Assembly (NCBI GenBank): GCA_900548905.1
Contig: URMK01000011.1
Coordinates: 62,001-126,000 of the forward strand
From: an uncultured Lachnospiraceae bacterium
Lineage (GTDB): Bacteria > Bacillota > Clostridia > Lachnospirales > Lachnospiraceae
DNA: 64,000 nt
Reading direction: 5' to 3'
The notes under the pieces were generated by a model. It was not told where the DNA came from and searched no databases. It was given only the letters and a program-made list of their open reading frames with translations. The stretch's first letter is position 1, and every line of letters starts with the position of its first letter. A program made the position numbers and the translations under genes. Below are positions 27,414 to 36,839 of the stretch, piece after piece.

Positions 27414-30400
27414 TCATGAAAACAGCCCCGAAAAGCCTTCCGTCAAATGGGCTGCCGGAGGAATGGCCCACGCAAAGCCTTCCTCTTTGAATGCCTCCAA
27501 CGTCGCTGTGCAGTCTACCCGTATCCTGCTTTCCCCGGTTCCCGTACGGTTATGGTAATCCAAAAGGGGTGCCAGGATATCCCGGTTGGCGTCCGTCATC
27601 CGTTCAAGCAAAAGCGGGCCATAGGAGGAATCCGGCACGATAAGCAGGTCCGGAACCAAAGCCAGAGCCACCTCCTTCATGGAAGGGGGCAGCGGATTGA
27701 GCAGATGGAATGCGGTTCTCCGCGATTTTCCCAGGGCAAGCACCGCAGCCGCACACCAGTCCACCGGTGTCAGATCCACCGGCAGCCGGGCCATGGATTC
27801 GGTTATGGCGCCCGCACACCGCACCGCCCGCATCAGAAGGAAGGCGGCATTGCTTTCCGGATTCTTCTGGAACACCTGATCCGCACATCGTCCCGTAATC
27901 CGCCCGAGACGGTAAACCCTGGCATGCAGACCTTTTTCCTCCATTGCCCTGTAGATCCCTGCCTCCGCAAGGAATTTGCTTTTGATATATATGTTATCCT
28001 CCCAGTTTTGGCCGATATAAAAATCCTGCTCGGTGAAAACTGCCGTTTTTTCCGGCTCCCCGGTAAGGAAATCGCCGCTGATGCTGGCCGTGGATATATA
28101 ATGGAGCACAGCGCCTGCCTGAAGGGCCAGCTCGATCACGGTTTCCGTACCGGTCACGTTGGTGGCGAGGAATTCCCCGGCATCCGCCGCATAATGACGC
28201 ACATCCGCCGCACTGTGGTATATTCCGTCAATCTCCTCCGCCAGCGCCTTCCACTGCGGTTCCCCCATGCCTAAGCGGGGCAGCGCCAGATCCCCGTCCG
28301 CCGTCTGTATACGGCTCCCGGCACCGGCAGTCCAGCCGGCTCCGAAATACCAGGAAAGGGTATCCTCCAGACGCTTTTTGTCACCGCCCCTGATCAGGCA
28401 AATCACCCGTAACCCCGGGCGGGACAGAAGTTCTTTCAGCAGATGGGCCCCGAAAAAACCTGTGGCGCCGGTAAGCAGCACTTTTTTTTCTTCCGTAAAG
28501 ACCGGCAGGGACGAAGGGACTTTCTCCGGATATGACGGTGCTTCTTTTCTGCTGTTCTTAACCCCCGCGCCCGCCAATATGGCCGCCTGCGCTCTGGCTG
28601 TGGGATTTTCATAAAACCGGGCCATGGTCATTTCCATCCCTTCATTAAAATAACGGCTGAGCACGCTCAGAGCTCCCAGGGAAGTACCTCCCTGTTCAAA
28701 AAAGGAAATCTCCGGCGAAAGCTCCTCCTTTCCAAGGATTGCGGACCATATATGCAGCAGCCTGTTCTCCAGGGCGTTCCCGTCCTTCTTTTGTATCGTC
28801 TCAGGCCCGCAAAGCGCGGCCGCCATAGTTTCCGGGTGTCCCTCCTGTGTTTCCTGCTCCTTTTTCAACAGCAGTACATCCACTTTCCCGTTGGGTGTCA
28901 CAGGCAGGCGTTCCAGCCGGCAGAACCGTCCGGGCACCATCACCTCCGTCAGGCAGGAACGCAGCCAGGTACGGATCTCCTCTTCCCTGTCCCCGCCGTC
29001 CCTGCTCACATAATAAGCGATCAGCTCTGTGGAACCGTCCGGTTTATTTGCGGGAACTACCGCCGCCTGGGAAGCCGCCCCGGATTCCAGGATACTGTTA
29101 ACGATTTCGTCAAGCTCGACCCGCTGTCCGTTGATTTTCACCTGGTCGTCCCGGCGTCCCAGGAATTCGATCCGGCCGTCCGCCCGCAGCCGCCCCATGT
29201 CCCCGCTTTGATACATTCGCTGTTCCGGGAAATAAATATCCGGGAAGAACCTTTCTTCCGTAAGCTCCGGCCGCCCTATGTAGCCTTCGGCGATCCCCTC
29301 GCCCGCAAGGTAGAGCTCACCTGCAGCCGTGGGCATTACCGGCCGCCGTTCCCCGTCAAGGACATAAACCCTGCAGTTGGAAAGCGGGCAGCCGATGGTA
29401 ATCCGCCTGCCGGGCACCACCTCTTCCGCGGTGGTACAGACCGCCGCTTCCGTAGGGCCGTACATGTTAAGCAGCGTGCCCGGGCATACCTGCCGGAAAT
29501 CCTCCGCCAGAGTCTCCGTGAGAGGTTCCCCTCCGGCTATTACCAGCTTCAGGCCGGCCGCCGCCTCCCGGAAGCTTTCATTCCCCAGGCACATCTGCAG
29601 CCTGGATGCGGTCATCTGCATGAACTTAGCGCCGGTATCCCGGATGAGGCCGGCCAGTCTCCAGGGCAGCATCATTTCCTCTTCGTCCGCCATTACCACC
29701 GGATTTCCCATGGCGAGAGGGAACAGGGATTCCACAATAAAAATATCAAACATCATATTGGCCGTACAGAGTACAGGCCCGGTAACCTCTGCCATCCGCA
29801 TTTTCATATTGGCGAACAGATTGGACAGGCTGCGGTGGCGCAGCATGACCCCCTTCGGCCTCCCGGTGGAACCGGAAGTAAACAGGACATGGATCAAATC
29901 CTCCCCGTTAATTCCCGTATCTTCCCAGGCGCCCGTCTCCGTCCCCTTTACCGTAAGCAGGGGAAGCGCCGTTTTTCCCTGCATATTCTCCCGGTTTTCT
30001 TCATCGCACAGAACCATGGCGGCACCCGCCGTCTCCAGGATATAGCGCACCCTCTTTTCCGGCAGGGACGCTCCCAGCGGCACATAGGCGCAGCCGGCCT
30101 TTAAAATACCCAGCATCCCCGCCAGCAGCAAGGGCGTACGGGCGGTGCACAGACCGATACGATCTCCACGTGCCGCGCCGGCTTCATGAAGCCGGTATGC
30201 CACGCCTCCCGCCATCTGTTCCAGTTCCCGGCAGGTAAGCTTCTTTCCATGATAAATGACCGCGGTTTCCCCGGGGTACAGTCTCGCCCGGTTGCGTATC
30301 ATCTGATGCACCGGCTGATTCAGATAAGGCATATACCGGTAGTTGGGAATCTCGATCCGCTCCATCTGATCCCCCGCATCCAGAAGGGACAGCTCACCGA

Positions 30401-33400
30401 TTGTCTCCGCCTCCCCTTCCACAAGCCCTCTGGCAATGGTTTCCAGACTTCTTCCGTAAAGCGTTATCGTCTCTTCCTCAAACACAGAAGAGGCATATTC
30501 AAACTGCAGCCGGAATTCCCCTTCCTCCTGCACCAGCTCAATAAACAGTTCGGTCTTGGCGGTTCCGGTGAAAACAGGCACATATTCCATAGGTATTTCC
30601 CCCAGGGCCAGCTTGCCTGTCTCGAAGGGGCGCATGGAAAAAGCGGCCTGGTACAGGGGATTATCCGAAAAACTTCTGGGCAGCCCCAGCATGGCTATCA
30701 TTTCCTCCAGGGAACAATCCGGATGCTCCAGCATGCCGGTAACCTCCTGCCTGACATCCTGAAGATAACGCCGGATCCGTGCATCCCTGTCAATCGTCAG
30801 ACGAAGGGGCATGGTGTTGATAAACGGGCCGCATATTTCCTGCAGCTGTCTGTGGTTCCTTCCCGCCGCAGGTGTTCCCACGAGAATCTCCTTTTTTCCG
30901 GAAACCGAGGAAAGAAGGATACCATAGGCCCCCAGGAAAAGCATATAGGGAGAAATCCCGTTTTCCCGGCACCACCGGTTACAGCGTTCGGTTATCTCCG
31001 CATTGATCCGGTGGGTATGGTTCTTCCCCCGGAAATCAAAGTTCTTCGGGCGCGGTTTATCGGCGGGCAGCAGCAAGGGTTCCGGAAGAGGGGATAAATG
31101 CTCCTTCCAGTACCGTCTGTCCGTTTCTTTCCCTTTTTCGGTCCGCAGGGACAGGGCATAGGCATAGTCCTGATAGCCCAGTTTCTCGTATTCCTGGGCG
31201 GCCCCCTGGTAATACCGGCTCAGACGCTTTGCCAGAAGAGGCGTGCTCATGCCGTCCGCAATGATATGATGCACATCGATGATAAGGTACCACTCCTCCT
31301 GCGCATCCTGCCAAAGGCCGGCACGCAGCAGAGGCGCTTCCGCCAGGCAAAAGGGCCTGCATATCTGCCCGGCGGCTTCCTCCAGGGATTCCCCCTGCAG
31401 CAGCGGCAGGGAAAAGGGAACCGTTCCGCTGATGCGGGCATAAACCCCATCCTCCTCCTGTATAAAAGCAGTGCGGAAAATACCGTCTCCCGCAATCACC
31501 TTCCGGAACGCGTCCTCCAGCCTCTCCCGATCCACAGCTTTGCGGATCCGGAAAGAACCTGCCATATGATAGGTAAAGCCCTGGGAATCCATGCAGGACT
31601 GCACATATATCCCCTGCTGGACAGGCGTTAGCGGGTACCGCTCCAGCTTCGGGGCCGGGCGCAGCTCCTGCGTATGTGTTTCCTCCCGCAGCCCTTGCTC
31701 CCCGCCGATATAACGGGCCAGACGGCCTGCCGTCCGGCAGGCATACAGATCCGAAATCCGCAGCAGTTTCCCCGTCCGATCCTCAAGCTGTGCCAGCACC
31801 TCCATGGCATTCAGGGAATTCCCCCCGCACAGGAAATAATCGTTATCCGCTCCCATATCCTCTTTTTCCAAAACCGTCCTGAAAATCTCCAGAATCCGTC
31901 CGGTCAGGGCATCCTCCGAAGCGGCGGAAAGGCAGGCCTTTTCTTCCCTTGGCAGAGGCAGCTTCTCTTCATCCACCTTACCGCTGGGCGTAAGGGGAAG
32001 CCGGTCAAGCCGGATAACAAAAGAAGGGATCATATATTGGGGCAGATAAGAAGCCGAAAAAGCAAGCAGCTCCATCTCCGGTATTTCCTTCTGCGCGCAG
32101 TAATAAGCCGTAAGGACCATCTGCCCGTTCAGCGGGCATACCCTTGCGGCGGCTTCCTCCACTCCGGGATAGGAAGCGATACAGTCCGCCACCTCCTGCG
32201 GCTCGATGCGCAGCCCCCGCAGCTTCACCTGCCGGTCCAGGCGGCCGGCCAGAACGATTTCCCCCTCCGGCGTCCATCGGGCCACATCCCCGGTGGCATA
32301 GATCCTCTCTCCCGCTTCAAAGGGATTTTCCAGAAAGCTCTGCTCCGTCAGCTCCGGCGCATTGCGGTAGCCCCTGCCCACACAGACGCCGCCGATGTAC
32401 AATTGTCCGTAAACGCCTACCGGCTGGGGATTCATCCAGGGATCCAGCACATACATCCGGCAGTTGGGCATGGGTTTCCCAATCGTGATGGCAGATGCAT
32501 CCCCCAGCTCCTTCATGCTCACGGCCACCGTGGTTTCCGAAGGCCCGTACTGGTTATATATCCGGGCATAGGTACCGTTTCTGAGAAGCTTGAGAAGCTC
32601 TCCCGTAAACGCCTCTCCGCCGCAGACAATACTTTCCATCCGGCGCATAGCGCGGGAAAAAGCAGGATCCTTAAGGAATGCCGTCAGCCTGGACGGCGTT
32701 ATGGATAGAAATCCTGCCGCATACCCGTTGATCAGTTCCGCCAGCCTGCGGGGCGATTCCTGCTCCTCTTCCTGAGGCAGGATGACCGTCCTGCCATTAA
32801 GAAGGGCGGCGGTACTTTCCAGGGTAAAAGCGTCAAAGCCCACATTGCATACGGACAGCACCGCCCCTTTCCCATATACGGGCGCCATTGCCTTTACCAG
32901 ATTCAGAAGGCTGCGCCGGGTGATTTCCACGCCCTTCGGCTCTCCGGTACTGCCCGAGGTATATACCACATAAGCCAGATCCTCCGGTTTTGTCCGGGCC
33001 GCTTCTTTTCCCGTTCCGCTTCCGGTGAGCTGTTCCGGGAACAACATCCGGATATCCGCCCCTTCCCTTCTCAGCCGGCCGGCCATCTCCTCATTCGTAA
33101 GCAGCACACCGGCGCCGCTTTTCCGGCAGACCGCCAGGATCCGTTTCACCGGCAGCTGCGTGGACAGCAGCAGATAAGCATTTCCCGAACGCAGGGTACC
33201 CAGCATTGCGGCCAGCAGCACAAACTCCCTGGGCAGGAGGATAGCCGCCACGCCTTTTTCTTCCCCGAAAAACGGCTCCAGCCCTTCCGAAACGGCACAG
33301 GCCCAATCGGAAAGCTGCGAATAGGTCAGACGGTTCCCACGGCAGATAGCCGCAGCACGCTGCGGATATTCCCTTACCACCTGTTCAAAAACCTGGTACA

Positions 33401-34784
33401 GCCCTGTTTCCTCCAGATACTGCCCGGTGCTGTTAAAAGTATAGAGCACCTTTTCCCGTTCCTCCCGGCTAAGAACGGAAAGACGGCAGAGCGGCTTATC
33501 CGGATTGTGCAGGGCCTCCATAAGAATATTTACCAAATTTTCATGGAGTCTGGCAATTTCTTCCTCCGCAAAAAACTGGGAAAGGTAATCATAATCCACG
33601 CAATACTGCTTCCGGCTTTCCATATTGCTCAGATGGATGCACAGCTGTTCCGCCTGATAGCCGCTGTAATGCCATCTTCCGTCAAAGACCACACAGGCAT
33701 CCCTGTTTTCGCAAACAACACTGTCCTGATAGGACAATGCGATATGGAAAAGCCTTCCGTCCTCCCGTCCCCCGCTGTCCGCAAGACGGACAATATGGGA
33801 AAAGGGAAACCGCTGGTGACGCAGCAGTTCATACCAGGCATCCATCAGCTCCTCGTTAAACCGGTCCAGGCTCCATTCATCCTGAATCTCATTATAAAAG
33901 GGGAGGGTATTTACAAACATCCCCGTACATTGCTTCATCAAATAGCTGGAACGGTTAAAAATGGGCACACCCACCGTAAAACGGGCGGCACCCCCTATCC
34001 GCCGGAAATAAATGGCCAGCGCCATATAAAATACCGCAAAAGGCGCCACCCTGTTTTTCAGGCAATACAGATAAATAGCGTGGTTGAGCACCTGGGGAAG
34101 CCGGAAGCTGAGCCTTCTCCCCACAGGGCTCACCGCCGCGCTTTTGACGGACTTGATAACGGAAGGCTCTCCTGCCTTCTCCACCTGCGCTTTCCAATAT
34201 TGCTCATCCTTCCGCCAGGCCTTTCCGGACAGGTATTCCTCTTCCTCCTGCAGGTGCCGATCATAGGCCGGGATTTCCTCCACGTCAGGCTCCTCCCCTG
34301 CCAGCAGCGCCAGATAGATGCGTCCGATCCGGTTGCAGACAAGCATCTGGGACCACCCATCAGATATAATATGATGAAGCTTAACAAAAAAACCACCGGC
34401 ATTTTCGCCGGTGCCAAAAAGGGCAAAACGATACAGGGGGGCATCCAGAATCGGAATTACCTCCCTGCTCATTGCAGTCTCCCAACTGCTGATACCCTCC
34501 TGATCCGTATGGGTAAAATCATAGACATCAAAATTCTGTTCCTGATACGGGGCAAAATACTGCACAGGCTTCTCCCCCTGCAGCGTGATTCTGGTCCGCA
34601 GCGTAGCATCTGCTTCCAACAGCATGCAGATGCTCTTTAGCAGCAGCACAAAATCTATTTTCCCCCGGATACTTACCGTCGTACTGATATGATTGATAGA
34701 TGTTCCCGGATAGGCCTGCTCCAGATTCCAGATATTCCACTGGCTCTGGGACAGGGAAAATACGGTTCTCCCTTCAAAATCCAC
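27414..34784 (-). CDS. Dimodular NRPS, C-A-T-C-A-T-R, with reductive release
   Basis: 2456 residues, starting at GTG (34784); an in-frame TGA 18 nt upstream rules out a longer form. Order: C1 (HHIISDG, 137-143), A1 (YTSGSTGEPKG near 606; NQYGPSETT; ATGD; K of PSGKVD), T1 (GGNSL, Ser about 989), C2 (HHIIADG, about 1171), A2 (FTSGSTGRPKG near 1632; NMYGPTEAA; NGKVD), T2 (GGTSL, Ser about 2035), then an NAD(P)-dependent thioester reductase (TGATGFFG near 2105; YIKSK near 2266). No epimerase or thioesterase domain. My manual alignment to PheA gives specificity residues DALSVGQVA for A1 and DIVQIGMVC for A2, neither of which I can assign. The N-terminal C domain and the downstream ligase and ACP suggest acyl initiation. 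Expected product: N-acyl dipeptide aldehyde, which may cyclise or be reduced. Confidence 0.95.
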   Translation of the reverse strand: MDFEGRTVFSLSQSQWNIWNLEQAYPGTSINHISTTVSIRGKIDFVLLLKSICMLLEADATLRTRITLQGEKPVQYFAPYQEQNFDVYDFTHTDQEGISSWETAMSREVIPILDAPLYRFALFGTGENAGGFFVKLHHIISDGWSQMLVCNRIGRIYLALLAGEEPDVEEIPAYDRHLQEEEEYLSGKAWRKDEQYWKAQVEKAGEPSVIKSVKSAAVSPVGRRLSFRLPQVLNHAIYLYCLKNRVAPFAVFYMALAIYFRRIGGAARFTVGVPIFNRSSYLMKQCTGMFVNTLPFYNEIQDEWSLDRFNEELMDAWYELLRHQRFPFSHIVRLADSGGREDGRLFHIALSYQDSVVCENRDACVVFDGRWHYSGYQAEQLCIHLSNMESRKQYCVDYDYLSQFFAEEEIARLHENLVNILMEALHNPDKPLCRLSVLSREEREKVLYTFNSTGQYLEETGLYQVFEQVVREYPQRAAAICRGNRLTYSQLSDWACAVSEGLEPFFGEEKGVAAILLPREFVLLAAMLGTLRSGNAYLLLSTQLPVKRILAVCRKSGAGVLLTNEEMAGRLRREGADIRMLFPEQLTGSGTGKEAARTKPEDLAYVVYTSGSTGEPKGVEITRRSLLNLVKAMAPVYGKGAVLSVCNVGFDAFTLESTAALLNGRTVILPQEEEQESPRRLAELINGYAAGFLSITPSRLTAFLKDPAFSRAMRRMESIVCGGEAFTGELLKLLRNGTYARIYNQYGPSETTVAVSMKELGDASAITIGKPMPNCRMYVLDPWMNPQPVGVYGQLYIGGVCVGRGYRNAPELTEQSFLENPFEAGERIYATGDVARWTPEGEIVLAGRLDRQVKLRGLRIEPQEVADCIASYPGVEEAAARVCPLNGQMVLTAYYCAQKEIPEMELLAFSASYLPQYMIPSFVIRLDRLPLTPSGKVDEEKLPLPREEKACLSAASEDALTGRILEIFRTVLEKEDMGADNDYFLCGGNSLNAMEVLAQLEDRTGKLLRISDLYACRTAGRLARYIGGEQGLREETHTQELRPAPKLERYPLTPVQQGIYVQSCMDSQGFTYHMAGSFRIRKAVDRERLEDAFRKVIAGDGIFRTAFIQEEDGVYARISGTVPFSLPLLQGESLEEAAGQICRPFCLAEAPLLRAGLWQDAQEEWYLIIDVHHIIADGMSTPLLAKRLSRYYQGAAQEYEKLGYQDYAYALSLRTEKGKETDRRYWKEHLSPLPEPLLLPADKPRPKNFDFRGKNHTHRINAEITERCNRWCRENGISPYMLFLGAYGILLSSVSGKKEILVGTPAAGRNHRQLQEICGPFINTMPLRLTIDRDARIRRYLQDVRQEVTGMLEHPDCSLEEMIAMLGLPRSFSDNPLYQAAFSMRPFETGKLALGEIPMEYVPVFTGTAKTELFIELVQEEGEFRLQFEYASSVFEEETITLYGRSLETIARGLVEGEAETIGELSLLDAGDQMERIEIPNYRYMPYLNQPVHQMIRNRARLYPGETAVIYHGKKLTCRELEQMAGGVAYRLHEAGAARGDRIGLCTARTPLLLAGMLGILKAGCAYVPLGASLPEKRVRYILETAGAAMVLCDEENRENMQGKTALPLLTVKGTETGAWEDTGINGEDLIHVLFTSGSTGRPKGVMLRHRSLSNLFANMKMRMAEVTGPVLCTANMMFDIFIVESLFPLAMGNPVVMADEEEMMLPWRLAGLIRDTGAKFMQMTASRLQMCLGNESFREAAAGLKLVIAGGEPLTETLAEDFRQVCPGTLLNMYGPTEAAVCTTAEEVVPGRRITIGCPLSNCRVYVLDGERRPVMPTAAGELYLAGEGIAEGYIGRPELTEERFFPDIYFPEQRMYQSGDMGRLRADGRIEFLGRRDDQVKINGQRVELDEIVNSILESGAASQAAVVPANKPDGSTELIAYYVSRDGGDREEEIRTWLRSCLTEVMVPGRFCRLERLPVTPNGKVDVLLLKKEQETQEGHPETMAAALCGPETIQKKDGNALENRLLHIWSAILGKEELSPEISFFEQGGTSLGALSVLSRYFNEGMEMTMARFYENPTARAQAAILAGAGVKNSRKEAPSYPEKVPSSLPVFTEEKKVLLTGATGFFGAHLLKELLSRPGLRVICLIRGGDKKRLEDTLSWYFGAGWTAGAGSRIQTADGDLALPRLGMGEPQWKALAEEIDGIYHSAADVRHYAADAGEFLATNVTGTETVIELALQAGAVLHYISTASISGDFLTGEPEKTAVFTEQDFYIGQNWEDNIYIKSKFLAEAGIYRAMEEKGLHARVYRLGRITGRCADQVFQKNPESNAAFLLMRAVRCAGAITESMARLPVDLTPVDWCAAAVLALGKSRRTAFHLLNPLPPSMKEVALALVPDLLIVPDSSYGPLLLERMTDANRDILAPLLDYHNRTGTGESRIRVDCTATLEAFKEEGFAWAIPPAAHLTEGFSGLFS

Positions 34785-34858
34785 TGCTTCTTCCCGCCCT
34801 TTTCAACTAGTCGCGCCGCTGTCTCCCGATGCCGGGAAACGTTTTTATATACATTATA

Positions 34859-34887
34859 TTTATACCGTTTTTTGTGCATAAATGCAA
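34859..34887 (-). promoter_or_regulatory. Promoter of the NRPS operon
   Basis: TTGCAT (34882-34887), 17 nt, TATAAA (34859-34864), about 75 nt before the GTG start. The surrounding 34790-35009 is AT-rich, unlike the genes on either side. A second TATAAT further upstream lacks a good -35. No regulator site was recognised. Confidence 0.55.
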
Positions 34888-35009
34888 TGTAATTCGCTAT
34901 TCTGTAGTAAAAAGCGCTGTATTATAAGAAAGAATGGCATATTTTATGCAGCTTTTCCATTTGGAACTGTATGACACCCACAAAGCGTGTCTGCAATTCC
35001 TTTCCGCAG

Positions 35010-36641
35010 TTACAGAGGGATATTTCCGTGTTTTTTCTTCGGGGCTTCTTCCTTCTTTCCCCGGAAGGCCTTCAGTGCGTCCAGCAGCTTTTCCCGCGTT
35101 TCCTCCGGCTTAATCACCTCATCCACATACCCCCGGGAGGCCGCCACATACGGATTGAGGATGCGTTCCTCATATTCCTTAATGCACTGGGCTCGCATGG
35201 CCTCCGGATCGGAGGCCGCTTTGATCTTCCGCTTAAAAGCAATGTTAACGGCGCCTTCCGCCCCCATTACCGCGATTTCCGCTATAGGCCAGGCATACAC
35301 ATAATCGGCCCCCATTTCCCTGGAATTCATGGCAATATACGCGCCGCCGTAGGCCTTTCGCATAATCAGGGAAATCTTGGGCACCGTAGCTTCGGAATAC
35401 GCATACAGCACCTTTGCCCCGTGCCGGATGATTCCGCTGTGCTCCTGGGCCGTCCCGGGCAGGAAGGCAGGTACGTCCACCAGGGTCAGGATCGGCAGGC
35501 TGAAGCAGTCACAGAAACGGATAAAACGGGCGATCTTGTCGGATGCATGATAATCCAGGGAGCCTCCCATCACCGCGGGCTGGTTCGCCACAAAACCCAC
35601 CGTTTCCCCATCCATCCGGGCAAAGCCTACCACCGCATTTCCGGCAAAATCCTGCTGCACCTCAAAAAAGCTTCCTTTGTCCGCAATCCTGCTGATGACA
35701 TCCTTCACATCATAGGAATGCCTGGAATTATCCGGCACGATGCTCTGCAGGTCCCCGCAGGGGTTCTCACCGCTTTTTTTGCTGTTATGGATTTTTCGTC
35801 CCAGGCTTCCCACATGCTCCAATACCCGGTTCACGTTGCGGGAAAGTGCCTTTTTTTCCTCCAGACGGATAACCGGCGCCTTTTCCTCAAAATGGGAAGG
35901 GAGGTAATTCAGGAGCTTGCGCACCCCCATCATACATTCCCCTTCGGTATCATAGGTAAAATGGGAAACACCGCTCTTTTTCGCATGCACCTCGGCACCG
36001 CCCAGCTCTTCCACCGTAGTCACCTCATTAATGACCGTTTTCACCACGTTGGGGCCTGTGATAAACATTTTGGAGGTATTCTTCACCATGAAAATAAAAT
36101 CACAGATGGCGGGCGCATAGCAGGCGCCGCCGGAACAGGGGCCGAGAATCACTGCGATCTGGGGAATCACGCCGGAGGCCTTGGTATGGCGCAGGAACAT
36201 GCCCGCATAGCCGCTTAAGGAGCTGATCCCCTCTTCTATTCTGGCTCCGCCGCTGTCGTTTACGCATACGAGGGGGGCTTTCATTTCCATTGCCATATCC
36301 TGCAGACGGCAGATTTTCATAGAATGGTACTCCCCAAGGGTACCGCCGATAACCGTAAAATCCTCGCTGGCAGCAAAAACCAGCCTTCCGTCCACATAAC
36401 CATAGCCTGTTACCACGCCGTCCCCCGGCACTCTTCTTTTATCCAGATCAAAATCATCGATCCTGGATTCAATAAAGGCATCGGTCTCCACAAAGGTTCC
36501 CTGATCAAATAACAGATCCAGCCTCTCCCTCGCCGTAAGCTTTCCTCCGGCATGCTGTTTGTCTATCTTTGACTGGCCGCCTCCCAAAAGCGCCTTCTGT
36601 CTTCTTTCGTCCAGATTCTTATTCGCCTGTTCCCAATTCAT
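35010..36641 (-). CDS. Acyl-CoA carboxylase carboxyltransferase subunit (PccB/MmdA type)
   Basis: 543 residues. Two crotonase-like halves: N-terminal with CVNDSGGARIEEGI and GPCSGGACYAPAICDF, C-terminal with GSLDYHASDKIARFI, FLPGTAQEHSGIIRHGAK and the RKAYGGAYIAMNS loop. These bind acyl-CoA and carboxybiotin and move CO2 between them. The biotin carboxylase, biotin carrier and membrane decarboxylase subunits are not adjacent, so the complex (propionyl/acetyl-CoA carboxylase or methylmalonyl-CoA decarboxylase) cannot be decided. AGGAGG lies 9 nt before the ATG. A FabT-like palindrome just after the promoter points to control by fatty-acid status. Confidence 0.88.
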   Translation of the reverse strand: MNWEQANKNLDERRQKALLGGGQSKIDKQHAGGKLTARERLDLLFDQGTFVETDAFIESRIDDFDLDKRRVPGDGVVTGYGYVDGRLVFAASEDFTVIGGTLGEYHSMKICRLQDMAMEMKAPLVCVNDSGGARIEEGISSLSGYAGMFLRHTKASGVIPQIAVILGPCSGGACYAPAICDFIFMVKNTSKMFITGPNVVKTVINEVTTVEELGGAEVHAKKSGVSHFTYDTEGECMMGVRKLLNYLPSHFEEKAPVIRLEEKKALSRNVNRVLEHVGSLGRKIHNSKKSGENPCGDLQSIVPDNSRHSYDVKDVISRIADKGSFFEVQQDFAGNAVVGFARMDGETVGFVANQPAVMGGSLDYHASDKIARFIRFCDCFSLPILTLVDVPAFLPGTAQEHSGIIRHGAKVLYAYSEATVPKISLIMRKAYGGAYIAMNSREMGADYVYAWPIAEIAVMGAEGAVNIAFKRKIKAASDPEAMRAQCIKEYEERILNPYVAASRGYVDEVIKPEETREKLLDALKAFRGKKEEAPKKKHGNIPL

Positions 36642-36690
36642 GTATGGAATCCTCCTGAATCACTTGTTAGTCTAACTATTTGAACTTATA

Positions 36691-36711
36691 ATAATTTGAT
36701 TATCAAATTAT
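36691..36711 (-). promoter_or_regulatory. FabT/MarR-type operator of the carboxyltransferase gene
   Basis: ATAATTTGAT and its exact inverted copy ATCAAATTAT flank one base: a perfect 10+1+10 palindrome. The core TTTGATTATCAAA fits the operator type known for FabT, the MarR-family repressor of fatty-acid synthesis in Gram-positives. It begins 2-3 nt after the predicted start of transcription, where binding would block elongation or promoter clearance. Confidence 0.65.
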
Positions 36712-36720
36712 TTAAACATT

Positions 36721-36748
36721 ATTATAGCACGGCTGTGAAAAAGTGCAA
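36721..36748 (-). promoter_or_regulatory. Promoter of the carboxyltransferase gene, inside a terminator-like hairpin
   Basis: TTGCAC (36743-36748), 16 nt, perfect TATAAT (36721-36726) on the minus strand. The spacer and -35 lie within an 18-bp imperfect hairpin (36726-36767, AGCACGGCTG arms) that looks like a terminator for the upstream ROK kinase gene; its best T-run is on the plus strand. Confidence 0.65.
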
Positions 36749-36839
36749 TCTTTTTTTCAGCCGTGCTTTTTATTTTTATCCTTTTCCATTTACTGATACA
36801 TTTTCTAAAAATAATGACAGTTATACGCAAGTATTTTTT

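Noticed and set aside
36726..36767. Hairpin as a normal terminator of the ROK kinase gene
   Set aside because: The T-run is on the plus strand, and on the minus strand the hairpin overlaps a TTGCAC-16-TATAAT promoter; termination is possible but not its only role.
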